Source: Pseudaestuariivita rosea (GTDB lineage Bacteria > Pseudomonadota > Alphaproteobacteria > Rhodobacterales > Rhodobacteraceae). Taken from it: a DNA stretch of 64,000 bases. The position numbers and the translations under genes were made by a program. Location: NCBI RefSeq assembly GCF_017592335.1, contig NZ_JACNMP010000003.1, positions 151,729-215,728 on the forward strand, given 5' to 3'. Below the pieces are notes generated by a model, which saw only the letters and a program-made list of their open reading frames with translations, searched no databases and was not told where the DNA came from. Below, in pieces: positions 26,291-34,645 of this stretch; within the stretch, counting starts at the first letter, position 1, and the number at the start of each line of letters is the position of its first letter.

Positions 26291-27906
26291 CGCCCGCCCA
26301 ACAACTGAACAGCCGTATCCTGTGAGATATAGCCAGTGACCGGCAGGTTGCGGTTGCGCTGAAAATCACGGATGGCACGACGCGTTTTGTCGGTGAATTC
26401 CCCGTCAATACGCCCCGGATCAGTACCGTTGGCGGCCAGCGCCTGCTCGGCCAACAGTCTGGCGATCTGACCGCGGACGATATTGCGCTCCTCTTGCCAG
26501 GCGCGATCAACTTCGGCCTCATTGCGACTGCCCTGTTCCAATTCTGTGATCGCAGCCTGCGCCGCAGGAACAAACAGCCCATCAGGATAACGCCGCAGAT
26601 AATCGCGGTAGGCATCAATCGTATTGCGCTCTTTCACCTCATCCCAGAATTCACGCTCGGCAACCTCGGCCGTGGCACGCTTTTCGGCCTCGTATTCTTC
26701 CAGTTGCTCTTTGGCCTCGTCCGAAAACAGACCGTCAGGATAGCGTTCAAGATAGGCGCGCAGGTCTTCCTCGTCCCCGCTGTCGCCTGTTTCCTGCCAG
26801 TAAGCGCGATCTTCACGTTCCTGTTCTTCCCTACGGACGCGGGCCTCTTCCTCAAGCACCGCAGCGCGGGCTCGGGCCTGTTCCCGCAAGGCGACGATCT
26901 GTGGGCGAGAGATAAATCCAGTATCTTCATACCCATTCTCGCGTTGCCAGGCGGTCAAAGCACCCCGCGTCCCGGGCCCGAAAATTCCATCGATGCCGCG
27001 GGTGTTGTACTCAAGCAGAGTCAAATCGCGCTGGATCTGACGGCGATCATCCCGCGAAAGTTCCAGATCGTCTTCAGTTTCACGCGCAGCGCGTTCGGGT
27101 TCATCCCGAAGTGCGATGATCTGACGGTTCGCGTCATCCGCATATTGCCCCCTGGGATAAGCCCGCAGATACGCGCGATATCCATCCTGGGTATCCAGAT
27201 CCTGGATCGCGCGCCAATATCCCTGCTCAACCGAACCTGTCGCATCACCATCGCTTTGCTCGGCACCAGAAAAATTACCGCTGCTGCCCAGAAACCCGCG
27301 GAAGGAAACACCACGCGGCGAAGTGACCGCCATGTCGCGATAGCTGCGCCCCTCAAGCAAAGTCTCAAGCACCGAATTCAGCCCACGCATATCACCATCC
27401 GCAATGGCAATGCCTTGGGGTACATCTTCGATCCCTTGATACGCGCCCACCAACCCCGGCCCGGTCGGCGCATCATCCGATGGCGACAGCATAAAGACAG
27501 CGCGTCCCGGATTGTCGGACATGACCCGCAGCAAAGGTGTAATGGGCAAAGCATCCCGGCCCAGACTGAAGGCCGATAGTTCATCCGCGGCAACACCCAA
27601 AAGATAGGGCCGATCATCACGCATCACGACATGACCGGCCAGCAAAACAAAGATACGATCAGGGCTGCCCTCGTTCACCTCGGTCAGCCATTCACCCGCC
27701 AGATTTTGCATCTGTTCCGCTGTCATATCGCGGCCATCAAAGACCTGAAAGCCGTCTTCCTGCAGTATCGCCACGGTGTCCCGCACCCGCGAGGCGTCTG
27801 AAACGCGCGGCGCCTCGTCATAACTTCTGTTCCCAATCACCAGTGCAATATCTGACACCGCAGGGGTCGCTATGACAGTTAACAGAAATGCATAAAACAG
27901 CTTCAT
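26287..27906 (-). CDS. Secreted caspase-fold protein with two peptidoglycan-binding domains
   Basis: A 539-residue protein: signal peptide (1-18), a caspase-like (peptidase C14) domain from IALVIGNRSYD, a peptidoglycan-binding domain at about 290-345, three similar segments of about 37 residues each containing YRxYLxxYPxGxF/Y (about 229-262, 368-402, 419-452) and a second peptidoglycan-binding domain at about 480-539. The catalytic His region is recognisable (LLAGHVVM, His92), but where the family has the catalytic Cys (usually DACR) the sequence reads FMLSPSDDAP. It is probably inactive and may serve as a wall-bound scaffold. The ATG at 27906 starts the signal peptide. Confidence 0.8.
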   Translation of the reverse strand: MKLFYAFLLTVIATPAVSDIALVIGNRSYDEAPRVSDASRVRDTVAILQEDGFQVFDGRDMTAEQMQNLAGEWLTEVNEGSPDRIFVLLAGHVVMRDDRPYLLGVAADELSAFSLGRDALPITPLLRVMSDNPGRAVFMLSPSDDAPTGPGLVGAYQGIEDVPQGIAIADGDMRGLNSVLETLLEGRSYRDMAVTSPRGVSFRGFLGSSGNFSGAEQSDGDATGSVEQGYWRAIQDLDTQDGYRAYLRAYPRGQYADDANRQIIALRDEPERAARETEDDLELSRDDRRQIQRDLTLLEYNTRGIDGIFGPGTRGALTAWQRENGYEDTGFISRPQIVALREQARARAAVLEEEARVRREEQEREDRAYWQETGDSGDEEDLRAYLERYPDGLFSDEAKEQLEEYEAEKRATAEVAEREFWDEVKERNTIDAYRDYLRRYPDGLFVPAAQAAITELEQGSRNEAEVDRAWQEERNIVRGQIARLLAEQALAANGTDPGRIDGEFTDKTRRAIRDFQRNRNLPVTGYISQDTAVQLLGGR

Positions 27907-27919
27907 GGGAACTCCTAAC

Positions 27920-29140
27920 CTAGTCGTCGTAACTTCGCTGATCTTCGATGACGATGCCGTCCTTGGGCAATGTGCCCGTTGGCACAACCTTCACACGCCC
28001 GCGAAGTTTCAAGACATCCTGGACCGAGGCCGCATAGACCGCCGCATCACCCGTGGGGCTTTCGATATGAACGGTCATCACATCTGTTTCACCGTCCCGC
28101 GTGGTAATGACGCGGGCGCGCGTGACCTCATCATGCTTTGCGACAAGGGCCGCGACCTGTTCCGGTCGCACGAACATACCCTTGATCTTGGTCGTCTGAT
28201 CGGCCCGGCCCATCCAGCCCTTGATCCGCATATTCGTCCGGCCACAAGGGCTTTGCCTGGGCATCACCGCACTCATATCGCCGGTCGCAAAGCGGATCAG
28301 CGGATAGTCAGGGTTCAGCGAGGTAACTACAACTTCGCCCACCTCGCCTTCAGCCACTGGATCACCCGTGCCGGGTGTAACGATTTCCACGATCACACCT
28401 TCGTCGACGATCATCCCCTCCATCGCCGGGCTTTCATAGGCGATATGACCCAGATCGGCGGTGGCGTAGCACTGCAGGCAAGTGATCCCACGGTCGGCAT
28501 AGAACTGACGCAGCGAGGGGAAAAGCGCCCCACCGCTGACGGCCGCTTTGGTGATGTTCAGCGACAACCCCAGTTCATCGGCCTTTTCCAGAATGACTTT
28601 TAGGTAATCAGGCGTCCCGGCATAAGCCGTCACCCCAATTGCCTGCGCCGCTTGCGCCTGCAATTCGGTTTGGCCCGTTCCGGCGGGCAAAACTGTGGCC
28701 CCCACCGCACGCGCGCCGTTTTCGAACATCATGCCCGCGGGCGTCAGATGATAACCGAAACAGTTTTGAATGATATCACTTTCGCCGATCCCCGCCGCAT
28801 GCAGAAAACGCCCGAAACGCCACCAGTCATGGCTAACCTGGCCAGGTTCATAAAGCGGCCCTGGCGACTGGAATACATGGGCAAACCCCGTGACGGGATG
28901 CGTGGCAAACCCGCCCAGGGGTGCGGTTTTCTTCTGTTTCTCGCCCAATTCGGATTTGCGCAAAACCGGCAGTGCGGCCAGATCCTGTTTGCTTGTGATC
29001 TGGTCCACGTCAACACCAGCAAGACCGGAAAATCCAGCCAACCCTTTGGCCCGCGCAATTTGCTCTGGCAAAGCTTCTGCCAGCGCAGCCGCCCTTGCAT
29101 CGTCGCTACGGGTTTCAAGTTCGTCGAAAAATGACGCCAT
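27920..29140 (-). CDS. Phenylacetate-CoA ligase-like AMP-binding protein
   Basis: A 406-residue acyl-adenylate-forming enzyme of the PaaK type: the first third has LPVLRKSEL, the core shows SGGALFPS, GHIAYES, PLIRFATGDMSAV and GRADQTTKIKGMFVRPEQV, and the end carries the small ligase lid domain. It should activate an aromatic or other carboxylic acid with ATP and CoA. AGGAG lies 8 nt before the ATG. Downstream of livF and in the same direction, it is likely part of the liv transport unit and acts on the imported acid. The substrate is not determined by the sequence. Confidence 0.85.
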   Translation of the reverse strand: MASFFDELETRSDDARAAALAEALPEQIARAKGLAGFSGLAGVDVDQITSKQDLAALPVLRKSELGEKQKKTAPLGGFATHPVTGFAHVFQSPGPLYEPGQVSHDWWRFGRFLHAAGIGESDIIQNCFGYHLTPAGMMFENGARAVGATVLPAGTGQTELQAQAAQAIGVTAYAGTPDYLKVILEKADELGLSLNITKAAVSGGALFPSLRQFYADRGITCLQCYATADLGHIAYESPAMEGMIVDEGVIVEIVTPGTGDPVAEGEVGEVVVTSLNPDYPLIRFATGDMSAVMPRQSPCGRTNMRIKGWMGRADQTTKIKGMFVRPEQVAALVAKHDEVTRARVITTRDGETDVMTVHIESPTGDAAVYAASVQDVLKLRGRVKVVPTGTLPKDGIVIEDQRSYDD

Positions 29141-29198
29141 TCCGGTCGCTCCTCTTGGTCAGATCAGGGCGCAAACCGGCCCGTTATTCAATAACAGC

Positions 29199-30023
29199 TT
29201 AGCTCAGCCAGCGTTTCCTGCGCCGATAGCTGCGGACATCACGATAGGATTTGCGGCCCTCTTCGCTCATACCCAGATAGAATTCCTTCACGTCGGGATT
29301 TTCGCTTAGCTCTTTCGCGGGGCCGTCCATAACAACCCGCCCACTTTCCAGAATATAGCCGTAATGGGCATAACGCAGGGCGACGTTAGTGTTCTGTTCT
29401 GCCAACAGAAAACTGACGCCCTCTTTTTCGTTCAGGTTCTTCACAATCGTAAAGATCTCTTCCACCAGTTGCGGGGCCAGACCCATCGAGGGTTCATCCA
29501 GCAAAATCGTCTCGGGCCGGCTCATCAAAGCACGCCCGATGGCGCACATCTGCTGTTCTCCACCCGAGGTATAGCCCGCCTGCGATTTTCGCCGCTCTTT
29601 CAGCCGCGGAAAATAGCTATAGACCATCTCAAGATCGGCACTGACCGCAGCTGACCCGTCTTTACGCGTATAGGCGCCGGTCATCAGGTTTTCCTCAACC
29701 GTCAGATGTTCAAAGCAATGGCGCCCCTCCATCACTTGAATAACGCCGCGCTGCACAAGGTCCGAAGGCGACAAATCCTGGATACGCTGTCCGCGATATT
29801 CAATCGTGCCTTTGGTCACCTCGCCCCGCTCAGAATGCAGCAGGTTCGAGATTGCCTTCAGCGTCGTTGTCTTGCCAGCACCGTTTCCGCCCAAAAGCGC
29901 AGTAATCCCGCCCTTGGGCACAGTCAGGCTAACGCCTTTCAACACAAGGATCACGTGATTATAGATCACCTCGATATTGTTGACCTCAAGCAGTGTCTCT
30001 TGCGTATGCCCGGCATCCAACAT
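29199..30023 (-). CDS. livF: Branched-chain-type ABC transporter ATP-binding protein (LivF)
   Basis: A 274-residue cytoplasmic ATPase of the HAAT importer class. Walker A is GGNGAGKTTT, the signature is TSGGEQQMCAIGRAL and Walker B is ETILLDEPSMGL; the switch His lies in the C-terminal part. I start at the ATG at 30023 because GGAG lies 7 nt upstream; a GTG two codons earlier is the other choice. Pairs with LivG (33778-34596). Together with LivH, LivM and the binding protein it forms a complete importer. The C-terminal extension (SYRDVRSYRRRKRWLS) is basic. Confidence 0.93.
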   Translation of the reverse strand: MLDAGHTQETLLEVNNIEVIYNHVILVLKGVSLTVPKGGITALLGGNGAGKTTTLKAISNLLHSERGEVTKGTIEYRGQRIQDLSPSDLVQRGVIQVMEGRHCFEHLTVEENLMTGAYTRKDGSAAVSADLEMVYSYFPRLKERRKSQAGYTSGGEQQMCAIGRALMSRPETILLDEPSMGLAPQLVEEIFTIVKNLNEKEGVSFLLAEQNTNVALRYAHYGYILESGRVVMDGPAKELSENPDVKEFYLGMSEEGRKSYRDVRSYRRRKRWLS

Positions 30024-30059
30024 CTTCACACTCCATTAAGGTTAACGCGCGGCCTGCGA

Positions 30060-30117
30060 CTTTATTGTTCCGTAAATACTCAAATCCCCCGGCCAGCCAT
30101 CTGCGACCAGCCGGGGG
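30060..30117 (-). terminator. Hairpin plus GAGTATTT element after the binding-protein gene
   Basis: On the minus strand, 11 bp after the stop of the binding-protein gene, CCCCCGGC (30117-30110) pairs with GCCGGGGG (30093-30086). The stem is followed by ATTTGAGTATTT and then GGAACAATAAAG. It resembles a terminator with a weak T-rich tail, and may reduce transcription of livF relative to the binding protein. Confidence 0.65.
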
Positions 30118-30127
30118 AATAACGCGC

Positions 30128-31411
30128 TTAGTTACAGCGCATCTCAATGTTGTTCTCGGCTGCAAAGGCCTCGGAATCTTCCATGACCAGCGGCATGATC
30201 ACCTCTTTGTCGGATGTAATCCAATCTGTCAGAATTTCCCACTCACCAGCCGAGGCATTCCACTGTTGCACCTTACCCTGACCAGAACCGCCATGGTTTT
30301 CACAGGACACACTGAATTCAGGTCCGAAATTTGGCATGCCCAATTCAGTCATGCGTTCTTCGGTCATCACCAATGCTTCCATCCCGTCACGCATCTGGGC
30401 CGGCGTAATGTCCCCAACACCGTGAATTTCCTGCGCTGTCCGGGCAGCTTCGGCCGCCAGCATGGCTGCGTATAGTCCACGGTTGTACAGCACTGTACCA
30501 ATCTGATCGCCCGCACCCGCGGCCTTGCCGGTATCGACGACATACTGCTGGATGTCTTCGAAAATCGGGAAGTCATCGCCCACATTGTGCATGTTCAGCG
30601 CCTTATAGCCGTCTGCGTCGGCCCCGGCTGGCAGTACATCGTTTTCTGAACCCGACCACCAGACGCCGATGAAATTCTCCATCGGGAAGCCGATATTGGC
30701 CGCCTCTTGAATGGCAACCGGGTTCATAACGCCCCAACCCCACATCAGCACGTAATCCGGACGTTCACGACGGATACGCAGCCACTGCGATTTCTGTTCT
30801 TGCCCCGGATGATCCACGGCGATTTCCAGCAGTTCATAGCCGTGCTTGTTGCTCAGCTCGTTCAGGGTCCGGATCGGCTCCTTGCCATAGGCCGAGTTAT
30901 GATAGACCAGCGCAATTTTCTTACCGCTCAGATCACCACCGTTCTGATCCAGCAGATAGTTGATCGCAATGGATGCCCCATCCCAATAGTTCGCGGGATA
31001 GTTAAAGACGTTGCTGAAGACCTTACCATTCGCGGCCGAGGTCCGGCCATAGCCCATCGTGTGCAGCGGAATGCCATCGGCAGCGGTTTTGGGGATCAGC
31101 TGATAGGTGATGCCAGTCGACAGCGGCTGATAAACCAGGGCACCTTCGCCCTTGGTACGCTCGTAACACTCGGTGCCTTTTTCAGTGTTATAGGCGGTTT
31201 CACATTCGATCACGCGGGTCATCACACCGCCGATGCCGCCATCGCGTTCATTCAGCAATGTAAAGTAATCCGCGTAGCCATCAGCAAACGGAATACCGCC
31301 CGCCGCATAGGGCCCTGTCCGATAGGACAGCGACGGAAAGACCAAATCCGCCATAACAGGCCCCGCCGCCATAACCGCTGCGACAGCCAGTGTTGCTAGT
31401 CTTTTTTTCAT
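30128..31411 (-). CDS. livK: Periplasmic substrate-binding protein of the liv importer
   Basis: A 427-residue protein with a signal peptide (MKKRLATLAVAAVMAAGPVMA), followed by a type-I periplasmic binding fold (LSYRTGPYAAGGIPFADGYADYFTLLNERDGGIGG...). It is longer than true Leu/Ile/Val-binding proteins (about 370), and its binding-site residues are not those of amino-acid binders I know. Alongside two acyl-CoA ligases, an organic acid, perhaps aromatic, is a more likely ligand than a branched-chain amino acid. GGGAGGA precedes the ATG. The symbol is used for position only. Confidence 0.85.
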   Translation of the reverse strand: MKKRLATLAVAAVMAAGPVMADLVFPSLSYRTGPYAAGGIPFADGYADYFTLLNERDGGIGGVMTRVIECETAYNTEKGTECYERTKGEGALVYQPLSTGITYQLIPKTAADGIPLHTMGYGRTSAANGKVFSNVFNYPANYWDGASIAINYLLDQNGGDLSGKKIALVYHNSAYGKEPIRTLNELSNKHGYELLEIAVDHPGQEQKSQWLRIRRERPDYVLMWGWGVMNPVAIQEAANIGFPMENFIGVWWSGSENDVLPAGADADGYKALNMHNVGDDFPIFEDIQQYVVDTGKAAGAGDQIGTVLYNRGLYAAMLAAEAARTAQEIHGVGDITPAQMRDGMEALVMTEERMTELGMPNFGPEFSVSCENHGGSGQGKVQQWNASAGEWEILTDWITSDKEVIMPLVMEDSEAFAAENNIEMRCN

Positions 31412-31471
31412 CTCAGGTTCCTCCCTTAGATTTCTGATGATGCCGGGTTTGTCCCCGGTCTTATGCCGACC

Positions 31472-32638
31472 CTAATAGGGGAACGGCCAAAGTCGTAGTT
31501 TTTCTTTTGCCAGTTGCCACAGCCGCGCCAGGCCATGCGGCTCGACGATCAAAAACATAATGATCAAGGCGCCGACGATGACAAACTGGAAATGCTCAAC
31601 AATCTCGGATGGCCAGCCGAACATCTCGGTTCCGATAACGCGCAGTGCAACGGGCAAGATCACGATAAAGGCCGCGCCCGCAAATGACCCAAAGATCGAC
31701 CCAAGCCCGCCAATGATGATCATGAACAGAATTTCGAAAGATGTCTGGATGCCAAAAACATCCCCCGCTTCGGCCGTACCCGACACCACCGCAAAAAACA
31801 GCGCGCCTGCAATCCCAATGAAAAAGGATGACACAGCAAAGGCCGTCAATTTGGCTTTCAGGGGATTCACCCCAATGATTTCAGCTGCAATATCCATGTC
31901 GCGAATGGCCATCCAGCGGCGACCAATGCTGCCCCGCGTCAGATTGCGGGCCATCCAGGCACAGCCAAAAGCAAAGACCAGACAGACCATGTAAAGCGCC
32001 CAGGGTTGCGTTTCAGCCCCTGTCACCTGGACACCTGCCACAAACGTATCGGGTGCGGTGATCTGACCTGTGGCAGAAAAATTGTAGAACCATGATGCGC
32101 TGTTAAACAACCAAATCAGGAAGAACTGCGCGGCCAGCGTCGCCACGGCCAGATAAAACCCCTTGATCCGCAGCGATGGCAGGCCGAAAAACACGCCGAC
32201 CAAGGCCGTGATAAAACCCGATAGCAGAATGCTGAGTAGAATGTTTATCTCGGGCAGTTGGAACCAAATCTGATATTCCGCCCGTCCGCTGCACCAGAAA
32301 AACAGAATACGCGACCCATCACAAACCGCAGGATACCAGATATCCACACCGGTCATCAGCTTATAGCAACTATAAGCCCCCACCGCCATAAACGCCCCGG
32401 TGCCCAAACTGACCTGACCGCAATACCCGGTCAGGATGTTCAGCCCGATGGCCGCGATCGAGAACACTAGGAACGGCCCCAAAATCTGGCTGGCCCAATA
32501 GTCATCGACCATAAACGGCAGCAGTGCAAAGGCGACAAACAGAACAAAGTAATACCGATACCGGTCAAAGCTGATCGGAAAAGTCTGGCTGTCATCAACG
32601 TAAGAGGTCTTAAAATCCCCGGCTTCACGATAGAACAT
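31472..32638 (-). CDS. livM: Branched-chain-type ABC transporter permease (LivM)
   Basis: A 388-residue inner-membrane permease. After a cytoplasmic N terminus it has about ten hydrophobic segments, with the typical LNILTGYCGQVSLGTGAFMAVGAY motif near residue 70 and the coupling-helix region MAIRDMDIAAEIIGVNPLKAKLTAFAVSSFFIGIAGALF. It is 3 bp downstream of livH, so the two are translated together. A 60-bp gap separates it from the binding-protein gene. Confidence 0.93.
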   Translation of the reverse strand: MFYREAGDFKTSYVDDSQTFPISFDRYRYYFVLFVAFALLPFMVDDYWASQILGPFLVFSIAAIGLNILTGYCGQVSLGTGAFMAVGAYSCYKLMTGVDIWYPAVCDGSRILFFWCSGRAEYQIWFQLPEINILLSILLSGFITALVGVFFGLPSLRIKGFYLAVATLAAQFFLIWLFNSASWFYNFSATGQITAPDTFVAGVQVTGAETQPWALYMVCLVFAFGCAWMARNLTRGSIGRRWMAIRDMDIAAEIIGVNPLKAKLTAFAVSSFFIGIAGALFFAVVSGTAEAGDVFGIQTSFEILFMIIIGGLGSIFGSFAGAAFIVILPVALRVIGTEMFGWPSEIVEHFQFVIVGALIIMFLIVEPHGLARLWQLAKEKLRLWPFPY

Positions 32639-32641
32639 GGA

Positions 32642-33745
32642 TCACACCCTCTCAATAATCTTTTCGCCGAACAGACCTTGCGGGCGGAAGATCAGGAAGA
32701 TCAGGGCCAGCACATAGGCAAACCAGTTTTCCGTTGCACCGCCGATGATCGGGTTCATCAGGAAATCGAACAGCTTTTCGCCCACGCCAATGATCAACCC
32801 GCCGACAATGGCACCGGGGATTGAGGTAAAACCGCCCAGCATCAGAACCGGCAAGGCCTTCAGCGCGATCAGGCTGAGTGAAAACTGAACGCCCGAACTG
32901 GCCCCCCAAACCACGCCCGCAACCAAAGCGACAAAACCCGCAATGGACCACACCAGAATCCAGATGAAGTTCAGCGAAATGCCCACCGAAAGCGCTGCCT
33001 GATGGTCATCCGCCACAGCGCGCAGGGCGCGGCCCTGTTTTGAGTATTGGCTGAATAGCGTCAGTGCCGTCACCAGAACTGCAGCAATAACGGCCGCGAC
33101 AATATCCAATCGCGACAGAAAGAAGCCATAACCGAACCAACCTTCGGTGACACTCTCGACCCCTTCAGCGATACCTCGGGGTAAGCCAACATTAAGCGTC
33201 TTGACCTCGGCGCCCCACATCAATTCCCCGACACCTTCCAGCAGATAGGCCAGACCGATCGTCGCCATAAACAGAATGATCGGTTCCTGATTGACCAGAT
33301 GGCGGAAGATGAAACGCTGAACGGCCCAAGCCAGAGCTATCATCACAAAAACTGTGAAAATCAGCGCAAGGACGATGTCGAAGTTATTAATAGGCCATAT
33401 AAAGAAGTTTCCGATCCCACCCAATAACCATGATATCCAGCCAGCCCCTTCGGTATTGAAGTAGGCAATTGTCACATCAGGGTCGAGCATTTCCGGAATG
33501 GGGGTTCCAAGGTGATGAATCTTGGTGCCGAAAATCGCATTGATCAGATGGGCAAATGGCACCTGCCCCTCCATGATCCCGACCAGAGTCAGTGCCGCAA
33601 ACAGCGCCATGACCCCCTGCGCATAGTTGAAGATGCCCGAGGCCTTGTAGATCAGCACAAACCCCAAAGCGACCAGCGCATATAGAACGCCCGCCATCAG
33701 GCCATTCAGCGCGACTTCCATACCAAAAAGCAACTGATCAGGCAT
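32642..33745 (-). CDS. livH: Branched-chain-type ABC transporter permease (LivH)
   Basis: A 367-residue permease, longer than E. coli LivH (about 308) because of an insertion at about residues 70-115 with a hydrophobic piece (WLLGGIGNFFIWPINN). The family motifs are present: GLMAGVLYALVALGFVLIYKASGIFNYAQG at the start, GRALRAVADDHQAALSVGISLN in the coupling region and PGAIVGGLIIGVGEKLFDF. AAGGAGAA lies upstream of the ATG. Lies 32 bp after livG. Confidence 0.93.
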   Translation of the reverse strand: MPDQLLFGMEVALNGLMAGVLYALVALGFVLIYKASGIFNYAQGVMALFAALTLVGIMEGQVPFAHLINAIFGTKIHHLGTPIPEMLDPDVTIAYFNTEGAGWISWLLGGIGNFFIWPINNFDIVLALIFTVFVMIALAWAVQRFIFRHLVNQEPIILFMATIGLAYLLEGVGELMWGAEVKTLNVGLPRGIAEGVESVTEGWFGYGFFLSRLDIVAAVIAAVLVTALTLFSQYSKQGRALRAVADDHQAALSVGISLNFIWILVWSIAGFVALVAGVVWGASSGVQFSLSLIALKALPVLMLGGFTSIPGAIVGGLIIGVGEKLFDFLMNPIIGGATENWFAYVLALIFLIFRPQGLFGEKIIERV

Positions 33746-33777
33746 GATGTTCTCCTTTCCGGTTGGGCAAATGGCGG

Positions 33778-34596
33778 TCAGTCATGAGACACCCCCAGAT
33801 AGGCATCAATTACATCCTGGTTGCTGCGCACTTCGTCCGGGGTGCCGTCGCCGATCTTTTTGCCGTAATCCATCACGACAACCCGATCTGACAGATCCAT
33901 GACAACACCCATATCGTGTTCGATCAGCGCAATCGTCGTGCCGAATTCATCGTTTACATCCAGGATAAAGCGGCTCATGTCCTCTTTTTCTTCAACGTTC
34001 ATGCCCGCCATCGGTTCATCCAGCAGCAGCAGCATGGGCTCAGCCGCCAGCGCCCGCGCCAGTTCGACGCGCTTTTTCAGGCCATAAGGCAAACGGCCGA
34101 CGGGCGTCTTACGAATGTGCTGGATTTCCAGAAAATCGATAATCTTTTCAACACGCTCACGGTTGGCGGTTTCTTCTTTTTCCGCACCACCCCACCACAT
34201 CACCTGTTGTAGCAGATTGCTTTTCATATGTGTCAAACGGCCAGTCATGACATTGTCCAGAACGCTCATGCCCTCAAACAAAGCGATGTTCTGAAACGTC
34301 CGCGCCACCCCCTGCTGCGCAACCTGATAGGGCTTCATGGGCTTGCGTTTTTCGCCCTTGAACCAAACCTCGCCCTCTTGCGGGTGGTAAAACCCGCTGA
34401 TCACATTCAGCATCGACGACTTGCCCGCGCCATTCGGCCCGATAATCGCACGAATCTCACCTTCGCGAATGTCAAAGCTGATATCCTTGATGGCCACGAC
34501 ACCGCCGAAGCGCAGCGTGATATTCTTCATCTCCATCAACACGCCGCCGATCTGACGACCATCTTCCGTCACATAAGGCTCATAAGTGTCCTTCAT
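33778..34596 (-). CDS. livG: Branched-chain-type ABC transporter ATP-binding protein (LivG)
   Basis: A 272-residue ATPase with Walker A GPNGAGKSSM, the signature LPYGLKKRVELARAL and Walker B PMLLLLDEPMAGMN, plus the LivG-type insertion before the signature (MKSNLLQQVMWWGGAEKEETANRE). The signature is LPYGLKKR rather than LSYGxQR, which is common in this subgroup. The start codon lies 1 nt after one arm of a perfect 8-bp hairpin, so translation may be modulated. First transporter gene after the long acyl-CoA ligase. Confidence 0.93.
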   Translation of the reverse strand: MKDTYEPYVTEDGRQIGGVLMEMKNITLRFGGVVAIKDISFDIREGEIRAIIGPNGAGKSSMLNVISGFYHPQEGEVWFKGEKRKPMKPYQVAQQGVARTFQNIALFEGMSVLDNVMTGRLTHMKSNLLQQVMWWGGAEKEETANRERVEKIIDFLEIQHIRKTPVGRLPYGLKKRVELARALAAEPMLLLLDEPMAGMNVEEKEDMSRFILDVNDEFGTTIALIEHDMGVVMDLSDRVVVMDYGKKIGDGTPDEVRSNQDVIDAYLGVSHD

Positions 34597-34643
34597 GTGC
34601 GGGACCCCGTCTTTATTGTTCCCAAAATACTCAAATCCCGCAC
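34597..34643 (-). promoter_or_regulatory. Hairpin enclosing a GAGTATTT element at the livG start
   Basis: On the minus strand GTGCGGGA (34643-34636) and TCCCGCAC (34604-34597) form a perfect 8-bp stem. The loop holds TTTGAGTATTT and GGAACAATAAAG, and the stem ends directly before the livG ATG. The same loop sequence follows the hairpin at 30060-30117. It could terminate part of the transcripts or mask the start region. Confidence 0.55.
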
Positions 34644-34645
34644 CA

